Shown: one piece after another, positions 28,192 through 39,200 of the stretch
Layout of the letters: every line of letters begins with the position of its first letter
How positions within the stretch are numbered: position 1 is the first letter of the stretch
NCBI GenBank assembly: GCA_947630145.1
Contig: CANRGL010000009.1
Coordinates: 1-42,064 of the forward strand
DNA from: an uncultured Clostridia bacterium
GTDB taxonomy: Bacteria > Bacillota > Clostridia > TANB77 > CAG-465
Length of the DNA: 42,064 nucleotides
Reading direction: 5' to 3'
Position numbers and translations under genes: made by a program
Notes under the pieces: generated by a model
What the model saw: only the letters and a program-made list of their open reading frames with translations
The model's database searches: none
What the model was told of the DNA's origin: nothing

Positions 28192-29517
28192 TCAATTAAG
28201 ATAAGGTAAAATAGTATCGGTTACGATATCTACAGCTGATTTTGTGATAATTCCTTTTTTATAAATACTTGGAGTATACGGTTTATTTATTATAGCCCCA
28301 AATAAATGATCTAAGTCATTACCAACATTAGTTGCGATACCTAAATTAGCATAATACTCTGCATTATCAGTCTCTTGGCCCTTTATAGAAGCAAAGAAAA
28401 TCTTACATCCAGACTTTGAAACAAATTCGGAAGACATATTTCCTCCTGCTTTTGATATTATTACTTCACACGAAGAAATAAGTTTTTTCAAATCCTCAGA
28501 AGCTACATAGCTAAACAAAGACATTGTCTTTTTATATTTACTATGAATTTTCTTTGCAAATTTGTAAGGTTTTCCAATACCTGAAATACAAATTAGTTTC
28601 TTTTTGTTATCTTTACAAAATTGTGCAAGTTTAGGCAGTGCCTTTATTCCCATACCAAGCCCTTCAGCACTTCCAGGTACAAACAAAACTGTGTCCTTTA
28701 TAGTTTTTGAACAATCAACTTCGCCGTCAAAGAAACATGGATTTGTACCAATATATATAGGTCCTTTTGAATCTTTAAGATATGGATAAACTTTAAGGCC
28801 GTTATTCCACGAAGTTTCACTTGCAACAAAATAATGTAAATTATTGACATTGCCATAAGAAGACATTGCAAAACCGAGCATTTCAGTATCTGTTACTATA
28901 ACTCCTGCAAATTTTATACTTGAAGTATCATCAGCTATTTTTGATAAAATTGCATTAGAATACGGATAAGTCGATAATACAACTTTTGGTGAAAGAACAC
29001 GCATAAGTTTTTTTAACCTATCAGTATATAAAATTTTGAATAAAGGTGCTATATCAAAAGCAGATTTTTCTGGATTAATTTCACCACGAATCAATTTATT
29101 CCATATAAATTGACCTGGCTTACTCCGTGACATTAAAACCCAAGCTTTATCATTGCATTTTGCAATAACATTAGAAAAAAGTGATAAGATATCGATAATG
29201 ATAATATTTTTATCAGTTTTTTCAGTTATTTTTTTTGCAACAGCTCTTGTTGGGGCACGATGACCATTTCCAGCATGTCCAGTAAAAAGGACAATATCTA
29301 CTTTCTGATTATAATATTTAAGGTATTTCAAAAGTCCTAAAATTGATTCATAGGAAGTATATATACTGTTGTTATACACTTCATCAAAATTCAAATTTAT
29401 ATTTGAAGTAGCCTCACCTTTATTTAAATGCCGATTAAGAATATCTTCAAAAGTTGAAATTTCATTTACACTTATTCTTGAAAATTTGTTTGTTACATCA
29501 GCTCTAATCCAAGCCAT
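28192..29517 (-). CDS. MGDG synthase/UgtP-like glycosyltransferase (GT28 fold)
   Basis: VLFTGHAGNGHRAPTRAVAKKI; FAGVIVTDTEM; ISKAGGNMSSEFVSKSG; VPGSAEGLGMG. Confidence 0.85.
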   Translation of the reverse strand: MAWIRADVTNKFSRISVNEISTFEDILNRHLNKGEATSNINLNFDEVYNNSIYTSYESILGLLKYLKYYNQKVDIVLFTGHAGNGHRAPTRAVAKKITEKTDKNIIIIDILSLFSNVIAKCNDKAWVLMSRSKPGQFIWNKLIRGEINPEKSAFDIAPLFKILYTDRLKKLMRVLSPKVVLSTYPYSNAILSKIADDTSSIKFAGVIVTDTEMLGFAMSSYGNVNNLHYFVASETSWNNGLKVYPYLKDSKGPIYIGTNPCFFDGEVDCSKTIKDTVLFVPGSAEGLGMGIKALPKLAQFCKDNKKKLICISGIGKPYKFAKKIHSKYKKTMSLFSYVASEDLKKLISSCEVIISKAGGNMSSEFVSKSGCKIFFASIKGQETDNAEYYANLGIATNVGNDLDHLFGAIINKPYTPSIYKKGIITKSAVDIVTDTILPYLN

Positions 29518-29606
29518 ACAAATTCCTCCTTAATAATATATAAAAAGATACATATTTTACCTATATATAATTATATCATTTTTTTGAACGCTTGTCAAAT
29601 AAGATA

Positions 29607-29921
29607 TTAATATATAGGTATTTGTAAAACTTGTCCTACATATATATCACTTTTAGAAAGATTATTCCTATATTTTATATCATTTACAACACTTTGTATA
29701 TCTAAAGATTCATCTTTACTATTTTTACAAACGACTTTAGAAATATTCCAAAGTGTATCTGAAGAAGAAACAACATACTCGTAAGTATGAATTTCTCTTT
29801 TACCAAAACTTTTTGTAGTTAAAAAACCAATACCTAAAAATATCAAAAATAATATTATTATATTAAATAGGAACTTTTTCTTTGATACTACTTTTATTCT
29901 TCTATTATTTACTTTTTTCAT
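29607..29921 (-). CDS. YneA-like membrane-anchored LysM protein, putative SOS cell-division inhibitor (ORF opens at GTG 29930; likely start ATG 29921)
   Basis: Short N-terminal cytoplasmic segment, one TM, C-terminal LysM YVVSSSDTLWNISKVVCK...YRNNLSKSDIYVGQVLQIP; RBS GAGGTGAT; promoter with two LexA-type boxes. Confidence 0.82.
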   Translation of the reverse strand: MKKVNNRRIKVVSKKKFLFNIIILFLIFLGIGFLTTKSFGKREIHTYEYVVSSSDTLWNISKVVCKNSKDESLDIQSVVNDIKYRNNLSKSDIYVGQVLQIPIY

Positions 29922-29935
29922 AAATATCACCTCGT

Positions 29936-29947
29936 AAACATTTGTTC
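29936..29947 (-). promoter_or_regulatory. Putative LexA/DinR box 2 (between -10 and RBS)
   Basis: Minus strand GAACAAATGTTT matches GAACRNRYGTTY. Confidence 0.78.
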
Positions 29948-29959
29948 TTTATAATATAT

Positions 29960-29988
29960 ATTATAAACTATGAACAGATGTTTGTCAA
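29960..29988 (-). promoter_or_regulatory. Sigma-A promoter of the LysM gene
   Basis: Minus strand TTGACA (29988-29983), 17-nt spacer, TATAAT (29965-29960). Confidence 0.88.
29972..29983 (+). promoter_or_regulatory. Putative LexA/DinR box 1 (within spacer, touching the -35)
   Basis: GAACAGATGTTT matches GAACRNRYGTTY. Confidence 0.8.
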
Positions 29989-30023
29989 TAGTTTTTTTAA
30001 AAAAAGTAAATATATGTTCTTTT

Positions 30024-30638
30024 TTAATAAATAATATCAGATATAATCATATCTACCTTATTTAAAATATTTTTTTCAATACTTAAATCAATTAATACAT
30101 TTTGGTTAAATTCTACTTTATTTATCACTACATGCTTATTACTAATATAGTCCTTTAATTGATTAATAAGCTTATCATACAGGTTGTAGTCTATATTAAT
30201 TGTCTTTTTTATATAATTTAAAATTTCAGTTTTTTGTGTTAACTTAAAAGAATTTCTAAAAGAATTTAAATATGCACGCGATAAAGGTCCTGCACCAAGT
30301 AAGATGCCTCCAAAATACCTAACTATTATCACACATATATTAGTTATATTTTCTTTTGTAATTAATTCATAAATTGCTTTTGTACCAGTTCCCTGTGGTT
30401 CACCATCATCTGAAAAATTAATATTTATTTGATTATTTTTATCTAAATAACTATATATATACACAATATGTCTAGCATCATTATATTCTTTTTTTATTTT
30501 ATTTATATATTCTTTTGCATCCATTTCATTATTTATTTTAAATATATAAGAAATAAATTTAGATTTTTTTTCTTCCAAAATACTTTTTGCTATTTCTCCA
30601 TATTCACCATTATTATCAGAAATTAAAGTAAAATTCAT
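30024..30638 (-). CDS. yigZ: YigZ/IMPACT family protein
   Basis: KSKFISYIFKI; DARHIVYIY; NINFSDDGEPQGTGTKAIYELI; VRYFGGILLGAGPLSRAY. Confidence 0.95.
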   Translation of the reverse strand: MNFTLISDNNGEYGEIAKSILEEKKSKFISYIFKINNEMDAKEYINKIKKEYNDARHIVYIYSYLDKNNQININFSDDGEPQGTGTKAIYELITKENITNICVIIVRYFGGILLGAGPLSRAYLNSFRNSFKLTQKTEILNYIKKTINIDYNLYDKLINQLKDYISNKHVVINKVEFNQNVLIDLSIEKNILNKVDMIISDIIY

Positions 30639-30736
30639 ATAACTCCCCCATTATTTTAATATGTATTATATCATAGATTAAGGCTTGATACAAGGAAGGA
30701 TAAACTACCCTAGATAAAAAAGTAAAATGCTAATAA

Positions 30737-30776
30737 AAACTACCTACTCTAGCATCTAGAATAGGTAGCTTTTTTA
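30737..30776 (-). terminator. Terminator after clpX
   Basis: Minus strand AAAAGCTACCTATTCTAGATGCTAGAGTAGGTAGTTTTT. Confidence 0.8.
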
Positions 30777-32033
30777 CTTTTTATATTCATATATTGGTTT
30801 CCCAATACCATCGATTACATCTTTTGTTATAATACATTTATCAATGTTTTTATTAGAAGGTACTTCATACATTGCCTCTAGCATAGCATTTTCCATTATT
30901 GCTCTAAGTCCCCTTGCACCAGTTTTTCTTTCAATTGCAAGATCTACTACTTTTTCTAAAGCACCTTTATGTATATCAAGTCTAACGTCATCCATCTTAA
31001 ATAGTTTTTTATACTGTTTAACAATGGCATTCTTTGGTTTTGTAAGAATTTCTATTAGCGCATCTTTATCTAAGTTATTTAGAGTTGTTATAATTGGAAG
31101 TCGACCGACAAGCTCAGGAATTAATCCAAATTTTATAATATCTTGAGGTTGTACATTTGCAAAGATTTTTCCAACGTCTAACTTTGTTTTCTCTTCAACT
31201 TTAGCACCAAATCCCATTGATTTTGTATTGGTACGTGCTTCAATTATTTTTTCAAGTCCATCAAAAGCACCACCACATATAAAGAGTATATTACTAGTAT
31301 CTATTTTTATAAATTCTTGCTGAGGATGTTTACGACCACCTTGTGGAGGAACATTAGCAACAGTACCTTCAATTATTTTAAGTAAAGCTTGTTGCACTCC
31401 CTCACCACTTACGTCACGTGTTATTGATGGATTTTCAGACTTTCTTGCAATCTTATCTAATTCGTCTATATATATAATTCCTTTTTCAGCCTTTTGTACA
31501 TCAAAATCTGCAGCCTGAATTAATCTAAGTAAAATGTTTTCTACATCTTCTCCTACATATCCAGCTTCAGTAAGTGTTGTTGCATCAGCAATTGCAAAAG
31601 GTACATGTAATATTTTTGCAAGTGTTTGTGCAAGCATAGTTTTTCCACAACCAGTTGGTCCAAGTAATAATATATTACTCTTTTGTATTTCTACATCATC
31701 TAATTTATCTTGATTTTTTATTCGTTTATAATGATTATATACAGCAACGGCTAAAACTCTTTTAGCATTATCTTGACCTATTACATATTCATCTAATACT
31801 TTTTTTATATCTTCTGGAGAAGGCAGTTCTTTATTTGAAACTAATTCTTTATTATCTGATTGAGTAACAGGAACAATTTGATCTTGCATAATTTTATAAC
31901 ATGTATCTACACAATCATTACATATATATACTTCCTCTGGTCCTTCAATCATATTTTTTACTTCTTCTCTTAATCTACCACAGAAAGAACAAAAAACTAG
32001 ATCTTCAGATGAATTTCTTCCTTTTTTACTCAT
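30774..32033 (-). CDS. clpX: ATP-dependent Clp protease ATP-binding subunit ClpX
   Basis: N-terminal zinc finger CSFCGRL...[45 protein letters not shown]. Confidence 0.98.
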   Translation of the reverse strand: MSKKGRNSSEDLVFCSFCGRLREEVKNMIEGPEEVYICNDCVDTCYKIMQDQIVPVTQSDNKELVSNKELPSPEDIKKVLDEYVIGQDNAKRVLAVAVYNHYKRIKNQDKLDDVEIQKSNILLLGPTGCGKTMLAQTLAKILHVPFAIADATTLTEAGYVGEDVENILLRLIQAADFDVQKAEKGIIYIDELDKIARKSENPSITRDVSGEGVQQALLKIIEGTVANVPPQGGRKHPQQEFIKIDTSNILFICGGAFDGLEKIIEARTNTKSMGFGAKVEEKTKLDVGKIFANVQPQDIIKFGLIPELVGRLPIITTLNNLDKDALIEILTKPKNAIVKQYKKLFKMDDVRLDIHKGALEKVVDLAIERKTGARGLRAIMENAMLEAMYEVPSNKNIDKCIITKDVIDGIGKPIYEYKK

Positions 32034-32037
32034 CTAA

Positions 32038-32655
32038 CTATTTCTCCTTAACAACATCGTTTATATTTGTCATTATTTCGTCTATAAGGCCATACTCTTT
32101 TGCTTCTTCAGCAGTCATATAATTATCTCTTTCTGTATCTTTTTCTATTCTTTCTAAAGGTTGACCAGTTCTTTGACTAAGTATTTTATTTAATTTTTCT
32201 CTAGTTTTTACCATATGATCTGCATGGATTTTTATTTCAGTAGTTTGACCTGAAAGTCCACCACCGGCAATTAATGGTTGATGAATTAATACCTCTGAAT
32301 TTGGAAGAGCATATCTTTTTCCCTTTGTACCTGCAGCAAGAAGAACAGATCCCATACTAGCAGCAAGTCCTACACATATTGTACATACATCAGATTTTAT
32401 ATATTGTATTGTATCGTATATTGCCATTCCATCAGTAATACTACCACCAGGACTATTAATATATAAATATATATCCTTTCCAGGATCTTCGGCATCCAAG
32501 AATAATAATTGTGCTATTACCACAGAAGCAGAAGCACTATCTACTTGCTCAGATAAAAAAATTATTCTTTCTTTTAAAAGCCTAGAGAAAATATCGTAAG
32601 ATCTTTCACCTTTACTTGTTTGTTCAATTACATATGGTACTAAACTGTTTTGCAT
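32038..32655 (-). CDS. clpP: ATP-dependent Clp protease proteolytic subunit ClpP
   Basis: [65 protein letters not shown]. Confidence 0.98.
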   Translation of the reverse strand: MQNSLVPYVIEQTSKGERSYDIFSRLLKERIIFLSEQVDSASASVVIAQLLFLDAEDPGKDIYLYINSPGGSITDGMAIYDTIQYIKSDVCTICVGLAASMGSVLLAAGTKGKRYALPNSEVLIHQPLIAGGGLSGQTTEIKIHADHMVKTREKLNKILSQRTGQPLERIEKDTERDNYMTAEEAKEYGLIDEIMTNINDVVKEK

Positions 32656-32675
32656 ATTATTACCCCCTTATATTT

Positions 32676-33962
32676 TTATTTTTCAATAGCAGAATCAATT
32701 ATTACTGCCATTAATTTATCTTGTTTTATTTTTTCTTCCATATAACGTCTAACATTTTCATTTTTATTTAACTCATCACTAGTATTCTCTGTTCCATATT
32801 GTTTCTTTAACTCATCGATTTTTTCATCTATTTCCTTATCCTCTACAGTAATTTTTTCAATTTTTTCAATTGCTTCAAGTGCTAATTTTAACTTTACATT
32901 TTTTTCTGCTTCTGGTTTTAAATTTTTCTTGAAATCTTCAACGTTAGTATTCAAAAAACTACAATATTGTTCTAAATTAAGTCCTTGATATGCAAGATTA
33001 GAAGAAAATTGTTGAACCATATTTTCTATTTCATCTTCAATCATAGACTCTGGAATAACAACTTCAGTATTTTTAACTAATTCATCAACTACTGCAAGCT
33101 CTTTTTGAGATTTAGCACTTGCTTCTTTTTGTTCTTTTACTTTCTTTTCTACATCTTTTCTATAATCAGCCAAAGTTTCAAATTCAGAAACATCTTTTGC
33201 AAATTCATCATCTAATTCTGGTAATATTTTAGATTTTATGCTTATTAATTTTACTTTAAACATAGCAGGTTTTCCAGCTAAATTATCTGCATGATATTCT
33301 TTAGGGAAAGTAACATTAATTTCTCTTTCTTCACCTATTTCCATACCAATTAATGCTTCTTCAAAACCAGGTATAAATTGTCCACTACCTATTGTAAGTT
33401 CAAAATTATCAGCTTTTCCACCTTCAAAAGCTTCGCCATCCATAAAGCCCTCAAAATTAATAGTAGAAATATCGTCTTTTTGTAATTTTCTATCTTCTAC
33501 TGAAATAACTCTTGCATTTTTTTGTCTATCAGACTCTATCATTGCATCAACATCTTTTTTACTTACTTTTGTATCAATTTTCTTTACTTCTAAACCTTTA
33601 TATTTTTTTACTGTTGCTTCAGGTTTAACATATAAAGTAACAGTATATATTAAATCTTTTCCTTTTCCTATTTGTTTTATATCAAGTTCTGGTTTTGATA
33701 CAACATCTAACTTATTATCTTCAACAGCTTTTCTATATTCATCATCAACATTATCTTCTATAACTGTTTGATATAAAACTCCTTCACCATAAACTTTTTC
33801 TACAATATTTCTTGGCACCTTTCCATTTCTAAATCCTGGTACTTTAAAATGCTTAGCATTTTTATGAAAGGCTTTATCTAGTTGTTTTTCAAAAGTTTCT
33901 TTATCCATTGTAAATTCTAAAACTACTTTTGAATTTTCCTGTCTGTCAATTTTTACACTCAT
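32676..33962 (-). CDS. tig: Trigger factor (ORF opens at 33980; likely start ATG 33962)
   Basis: FKVPGFRNGKVPRNIVEKVYG; FPKEYHADNLAGKPAMFKVKL; upstream of clpP-clpX. Confidence 0.97.
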   Translation of the reverse strand: MSVKIDRQENSKVVLEFTMDKETFEKQLDKAFHKNAKHFKVPGFRNGKVPRNIVEKVYGEGVLYQTVIEDNVDDEYRKAVEDNKLDVVSKPELDIKQIGKGKDLIYTVTLYVKPEATVKKYKGLEVKKIDTKVSKKDVDAMIESDRQKNARVISVEDRKLQKDDISTINFEGFMDGEAFEGGKADNFELTIGSGQFIPGFEEALIGMEIGEEREINVTFPKEYHADNLAGKPAMFKVKLISIKSKILPELDDEFAKDVSEFETLADYRKDVEKKVKEQKEASAKSQKELAVVDELVKNTEVVIPESMIEDEIENMVQQFSSNLAYQGLNLEQYCSFLNTNVEDFKKNLKPEAEKNVKLKLALEAIEKIEKITVEDKEIDEKIDELKKQYGTENTSDELNKNENVRRYMEEKIKQDKLMAVIIDSAIEK

Positions 33963-34107
33963 TTTATATCCTCCATTCATGTAATATATTTATTACCTTG
34001 TATAACTATTATATTATATCATATTTTTATTTTTTTTCAATATTTTAATACAATAAAGTTATTTTAAAGTAAAAATTAAATTTACTCTATATAAATAAAG
34101 TTTAAAA

Positions 34108-34135
34108 AATTGACCGTATAGGTCAATTTTTATAC
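34108..34135. terminator. Terminator after the GH94 gene, possibly bidirectional
   Basis: AAAAATTGACCgtataGGTCAATTTTT. Confidence 0.75.
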
Positions 34136-34146
34136 TAAAATTATAA

Positions 34147-36204
34147 TTATTTTAAATAATCTTCAATTACTTTATACATCCAAGAAGATGAGCCAGTATA
34201 CCAAGTCCAACCACCACGACCTGGATGATCAGAATTTGAATATATATCTGCAGCAACTACATAAGGTTCAACCATATATTTATCTGCTTTTTCTTTAGTG
34301 TCACTATGGTATATAGGATTAATGTATTTTAATATCTCAATTCCTTTTTCTTTATTTTTTAACTCAAAATATGCTTTTGCAAACCACGTTGCAGCATGTG
34401 TATATTGTCCTCCGTTTTCCCTTATTCCTGGAACATAAGCTTTAATATAACCAGGGTTATTCTTAGGTTTATCAAAAGGTGGATATAAAAGTTTAACAAT
34501 CATATTTTCTTTATCTACCAAATATTTATATGCAATATCCATACATGTTAAAAGCTCATTTTTTACATCTTTATCCTTAATCATTGCAATTACTGCCCAA
34601 GATTGTGATATCAAATCAATTTTGCATTCTTTATTAGAATAAGCACCTAACACTTCACCATTTTCAAAGTAAGCTCTTACAAAATGATCATTATTCCAAC
34701 AATTGTCTATAATACTATGTTTTAATAAATGCCTTTCTTTTTTACATAACTCTACCATTTCAGTATCTTTCATATATTTTGCAATATCAAGAAATCTATC
34801 TAATACATTCATCATAAAGAAAGTAAGCCATACTGACTGACCGCGTATATTACTAAAGCCGTCATTCCAATCACCATCACCTATATCTAATAGCCCATTT
34901 GATTGATTTTTCCTTGAAATACCATATGTAATTGCTTTTTTTGCATGATTATATACAGAATCTTCTAAATCAATATTATTAAAGATATCATATAATTCTC
35001 TTTTATTACCCATATGTTTATCTTCTAAATATTTAGTTTTAACATCTAGTATTGAGTAATCTTTTGTCTTATCTATGTATTCACTAAGTACATATGGTAA
35101 CCATAAATAATCATCACTAAAATATGTCCTTATACCTGCAGAATTATGCTCATGCCACCAATGTAAAACATCACCTTTTTCAAATTGTTTAGATGAATTT
35201 AAAATAATCTGGTTTCTTGTAAAGTCTGGAGATGAAGATATAAGAGATAAAGTATCTTGTAATTGATCTCTAAATCCAATTGCTCCACCTGATTGATAAA
35301 ATCCACTTTTAGCGTACAACCTACATACAATAGTTTGATACAAAAGCCAACCATTTGCCATTATATCAATATATTCATCACCAGTGTTAATTTTATTTTT
35401 TGGTATAACTAAGTTTTTCCAATATTTTTTAGTATCAGAATACTCTTTTAAAATTGAATTAATATCTGAATATTTTGATTTCATATTAGTAATATATACA
35501 CTGTTTTTTTGTGTACATGCACCTAAAATAATTGCAAATTGTTCTTTGGTATTAGGCTTAATATTAATTTGAACTTTTAAAGTATATGTATCAATATCAA
35601 AGTTATATGATATATTATTGTTATCTTTATCTTTGCACACAAATTCAAAAGCTTGACAATCAGAAAAATCAACACTATAAGGATTCTTTAAAATCATAGT
35701 ATCATTTTCCTCTTTAGAAAGTATATAAGATATATTAGTTTCTTGTGCTACACCTAACGTAGGAACTAGTTTATACTCAATATTTAAACTTTTTTCTTCA
35801 CCATAAGTATTTTCTAAAGTGATAAATTGTATCTTTACATCATCATCTTTAGGAATAAATATATCCATTGATTTTTTTATATAATCATATTCTTCAAGCA
35901 CTCTAGTATAGCCAAATCCATATATAAGATTATAATCTTTTTCAAAAATACCTTTAAAAGATTCTCCAGGTTTAAATTCAATCCAATCATTACACCAATC
36001 AGTAATTTTATATTCTCTACTATTTATATAATAAGTATATACAGTACCATAACTTGATATTATGGTACCGAAATTTTTATTTGCCATTACATTACACCAT
36101 GGAAGTGGTGTATTAGTATTTAAAATGTGATATTCATCTTTATTTTTTGAAAAACCACCATATGAATTAAACGCAATATAATCTGAAGTATTGCCAAATT
36201 TCAC
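34147..36204 (-). CDS. GH94-type glycoside phosphorylase module (C-terminal part of a split cyclic beta-1,2-glucan synthase)
   Basis: GAIGFRDQLQDTLSL; DVLHWWHEH; GDGDWNDGFSNIRGQSVWLTFF (catalytic Asp context); RENGGQYTHAATWFAKA; GTG start at 36204. Confidence 0.85.
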   Translation of the reverse strand: MKFGNTSDYIAFNSYGGFSKNKDEYHILNTNTPLPWCNVMANKNFGTIISSYGTVYTYYINSREYKITDWCNDWIEFKPGESFKGIFEKDYNLIYGFGYTRVLEEYDYIKKSMDIFIPKDDDVKIQFITLENTYGEEKSLNIEYKLVPTLGVAQETNISYILSKEENDTMILKNPYSVDFSDCQAFEFVCKDKDNNNISYNFDIDTYTLKVQINIKPNTKEQFAIILGACTQKNSVYITNMKSKYSDINSILKEYSDTKKYWKNLVIPKNKINTGDEYIDIMANGWLLYQTIVCRLYAKSGFYQSGGAIGFRDQLQDTLSLISSSPDFTRNQIILNSSKQFEKGDVLHWWHEHNSAGIRTYFSDDYLWLPYVLSEYIDKTKDYSILDVKTKYLEDKHMGNKRELYDIFNNIDLEDSVYNHAKKAITYGISRKNQSNGLLDIGDGDWNDGFSNIRGQSVWLTFFMMNVLDRFLDIAKYMKDTEMVELCKKERHLLKHSIIDNCWNNDHFVRAYFENGEVLGAYSNKECKIDLISQSWAVIAMIKDKDVKNELLTCMDIAYKYLVDKENMIVKLLYPPFDKPKNNPGYIKAYVPGIRENGGQYTHAATWFAKAYFELKNKEKGIEILKYINPIYHSDTKEKADKYMVEPYVVAADIYSNSDHPGRGGWTWYTGSSSWMYKVIEDYLK

Positions 36205-36208
36205 TTTC

Positions 36209-39200
36209 TTATTCCTCCTCTATTTCATTATTAGTTAAATCTTTATATAAAAGTTCTTCAGCTGTATCATTTTCTTCACTTACTGTTAAAAGCTCACTTA
36301 CATCTTTAATATATCTTTTTGCTAAGAAAGATAATAAATCAATTTCATTTTTATTTAAAGTATTAATATTTAATAAAAATATATTTCCTCTTGTAACATC
36401 AGAAAATACTGCTCTATCTAGTCTTGATTTTAAGTAATTATATATTGGACCATTTTGTTTTTTCATCTCATCTATAAGTACTACAATATCAACATCAATT
36501 TTTCTACTTTTAATATAATCCATAAAATTAATTACTTCGTTTATAATTCCTGCATTTTCTATTTTATCAACATAAACAAGTATGATTGGAATATCACCAG
36601 AGATAGAATATTTCCATAGTAAAGACTGGTTTAAAGATTCATCCCAGAATTTATTATTATTTATATTAGATTTTTTAAAGAAAATATCTTTTAAAATATT
36701 ATTATAAACTTGTGCCTTACCATTTTGTAATTTTAAATATCTTGCCTGAATGCTATTTAATTCATTACATAATTTATATTGTTCATCTATGCCTTCTATA
36801 TCTAAGTTAATAATACAATTAGATATTTTATACTTACTATCAGAAATTCCTAAAATATAATAAAATTCTTGTCTTTCATGTGGATTTAATATAATTGTAG
36901 CTCTATACGACAATATTGGCCATAATGGATATTTTACAACCCCTTCAGTATATGCCATATCAGGATTCTTAATTAATTTTTGTTTTTCAGTTTCAATTTC
37001 TTTATCTAGATCTATTCCTATTAACTTAGCATAAACATATAATTCAGTATCTTCCTCATTTTTCTTTCTTTTACTTGCTACTAGTATATCTAGCTGATCA
37101 TCATAATAAGTTTCAATTTGTAAATTACTAAAAGAAGGATGAACAACATTTGTCATATAATCAGTCATTGCAGGTTCTAAATATGTATTAATTAAAATCT
37201 CTTTTCTTAAATTACTGTTATTATACATACTTACTTTTTTTATTTCAACATTATATTCTGGAGATATAAAAGTAGTAGTCGTAGTTTCTAAATTTCCATC
37301 TTCGATATAATTTTCTACTCTATTTAATCCAGACGTCCAAACACATTTTGTATTATTTTTATTATTCTTACTTAAAATATCACCATCTGTGGCACTAAAT
37401 GTATTACCAGTTGTTTTATCAGTAATATATACAAAATTACCAGTAGTTTCTAGCTCAGTATATCGTTGCTTATTTAAAATTTTATCTTTATATTTTATGA
37501 AACTAGAACCTGTATTAGTAACAAGTTCAGACATATTACTACCTTTTAAAAATGCTATATTTAAATCTTGCTTAAAATCTGGATTTTCTGAAACATATTC
37601 TTTTTCAGCATAAGTACAAGTGATATGAGTAGTATATTTATTTGTATCTTTTTGCTTAAATTTATTTGAATTATCATTTATTTTCTTTTTAATTTTTGCT
37701 TTCATTCTTTCACGTTCTTTAAGCAAAATTTCACATGCTCTAATATCAGGATTTTTATGAAATCTATTTTGTATAGTTCCAAAATTTAAATAGTTATTTA
37801 TTGCTGTTAAAATCATTCCTTGATGATGTGCCATATATGTTTTTACAATCTCGCTATCTTTTCCTTCATCTAAATTTTCTTTAGTATAATCAATTGACTC
37901 ATAAAATCCAAAAGAAGAGTATAATCCTAACTTTTTAAGCCTTCTTATATTTTTATATACTTTAATAGGCGAATATTCTAACATCAAAATAGAAGCATAT
38001 GGAGCAATAACCAAATAATTATTAAGTCCTCTTTTTAGTCCAAGCCATGGTATTCCAAATTCTTTATATTGGTAATTTAACATATCATCTTTAACAGAAT
38101 AAGCAGATTCAGATATACCCCACGTAACGTTATTTTGCTTTGCATATTTTATTTGACTGTATAGTGTAAAAAATAATGATTGATCGATTAAGGTATGTGG
38201 ATAAGATTTATTAAACAAATATGGCATAAAATATTCAAAAGCTGTTCCACTCCATGAAAGGAGACCTTTATATCCATCGACTTTTACTAAGTTCCTAGAC
38301 AATGCAAACCAATGTTTAGAAGTAACTTGCCTTGACGCAATAGCAATAAGACTAGTAGTTCTACTTTCAGACATTAGCATATCATAATAACTATCTACTA
38401 ATTTTCCACTTTCTTGAGCATATCCAATTGAGAATAAATTTCTTGAAGTATCATAAAGTACAGTAAAATCAGTATCTAATATAATCTTTTCTATTATATT
38501 AATAATTTCATTAATTATATCTTTATCATCAGTAAGATTATCTTTTTCAAAATTAGTTGTACCCAAAAGTTCTAGTAAAAATTGTTTTGCAACATAAAGA
38601 GTTGCAATAAAGTTTCCACTATCAACAGTAGATATAAATCTTGGTCTAAGTGGCTCTAAAGTCTTAATATTATACCAATTATATAAATGTCCGTTCCACT
38701 TTTCTAATTTTTCAATAGTGCCAAATAATTTTTGTAATCTTAATATACATTCTTTTTTATTAATAAATTTTAAGTCATATGCATCAATTATAGAAAGGAC
38801 TGCAAAACCGATATTAGTAGATGATGTTCTATTAGCAATTTTATATCTTCTATTTTCTTGAAAGTTATCAGTAGGTAAGTAATTATTTACTTCACTCATC
38901 ATACTATCAAAAAAGTTCCATGTCCTTTTTCCTATTTCAAGAATTTCTTCATTTTCCTTTTCATCAAGTCTTTTTCTTCTTCCAAATAAATGATCTTTAC
39001 CTAATAAATAAGCAAAAAGTGGAGACATAACCATAGCAAGACCTATAAATATTTTAAAATCAAAATATAAGTCTATTCCAATATTTTTATACATAAATGG
39101 TACAAACACTATAAATAATCCTACTAAGACGTTTGATATCATATTAACGTAATAATACATAAGAGTATTTTTAGAAGTTTTATCTAAAACTTCACCTGTA

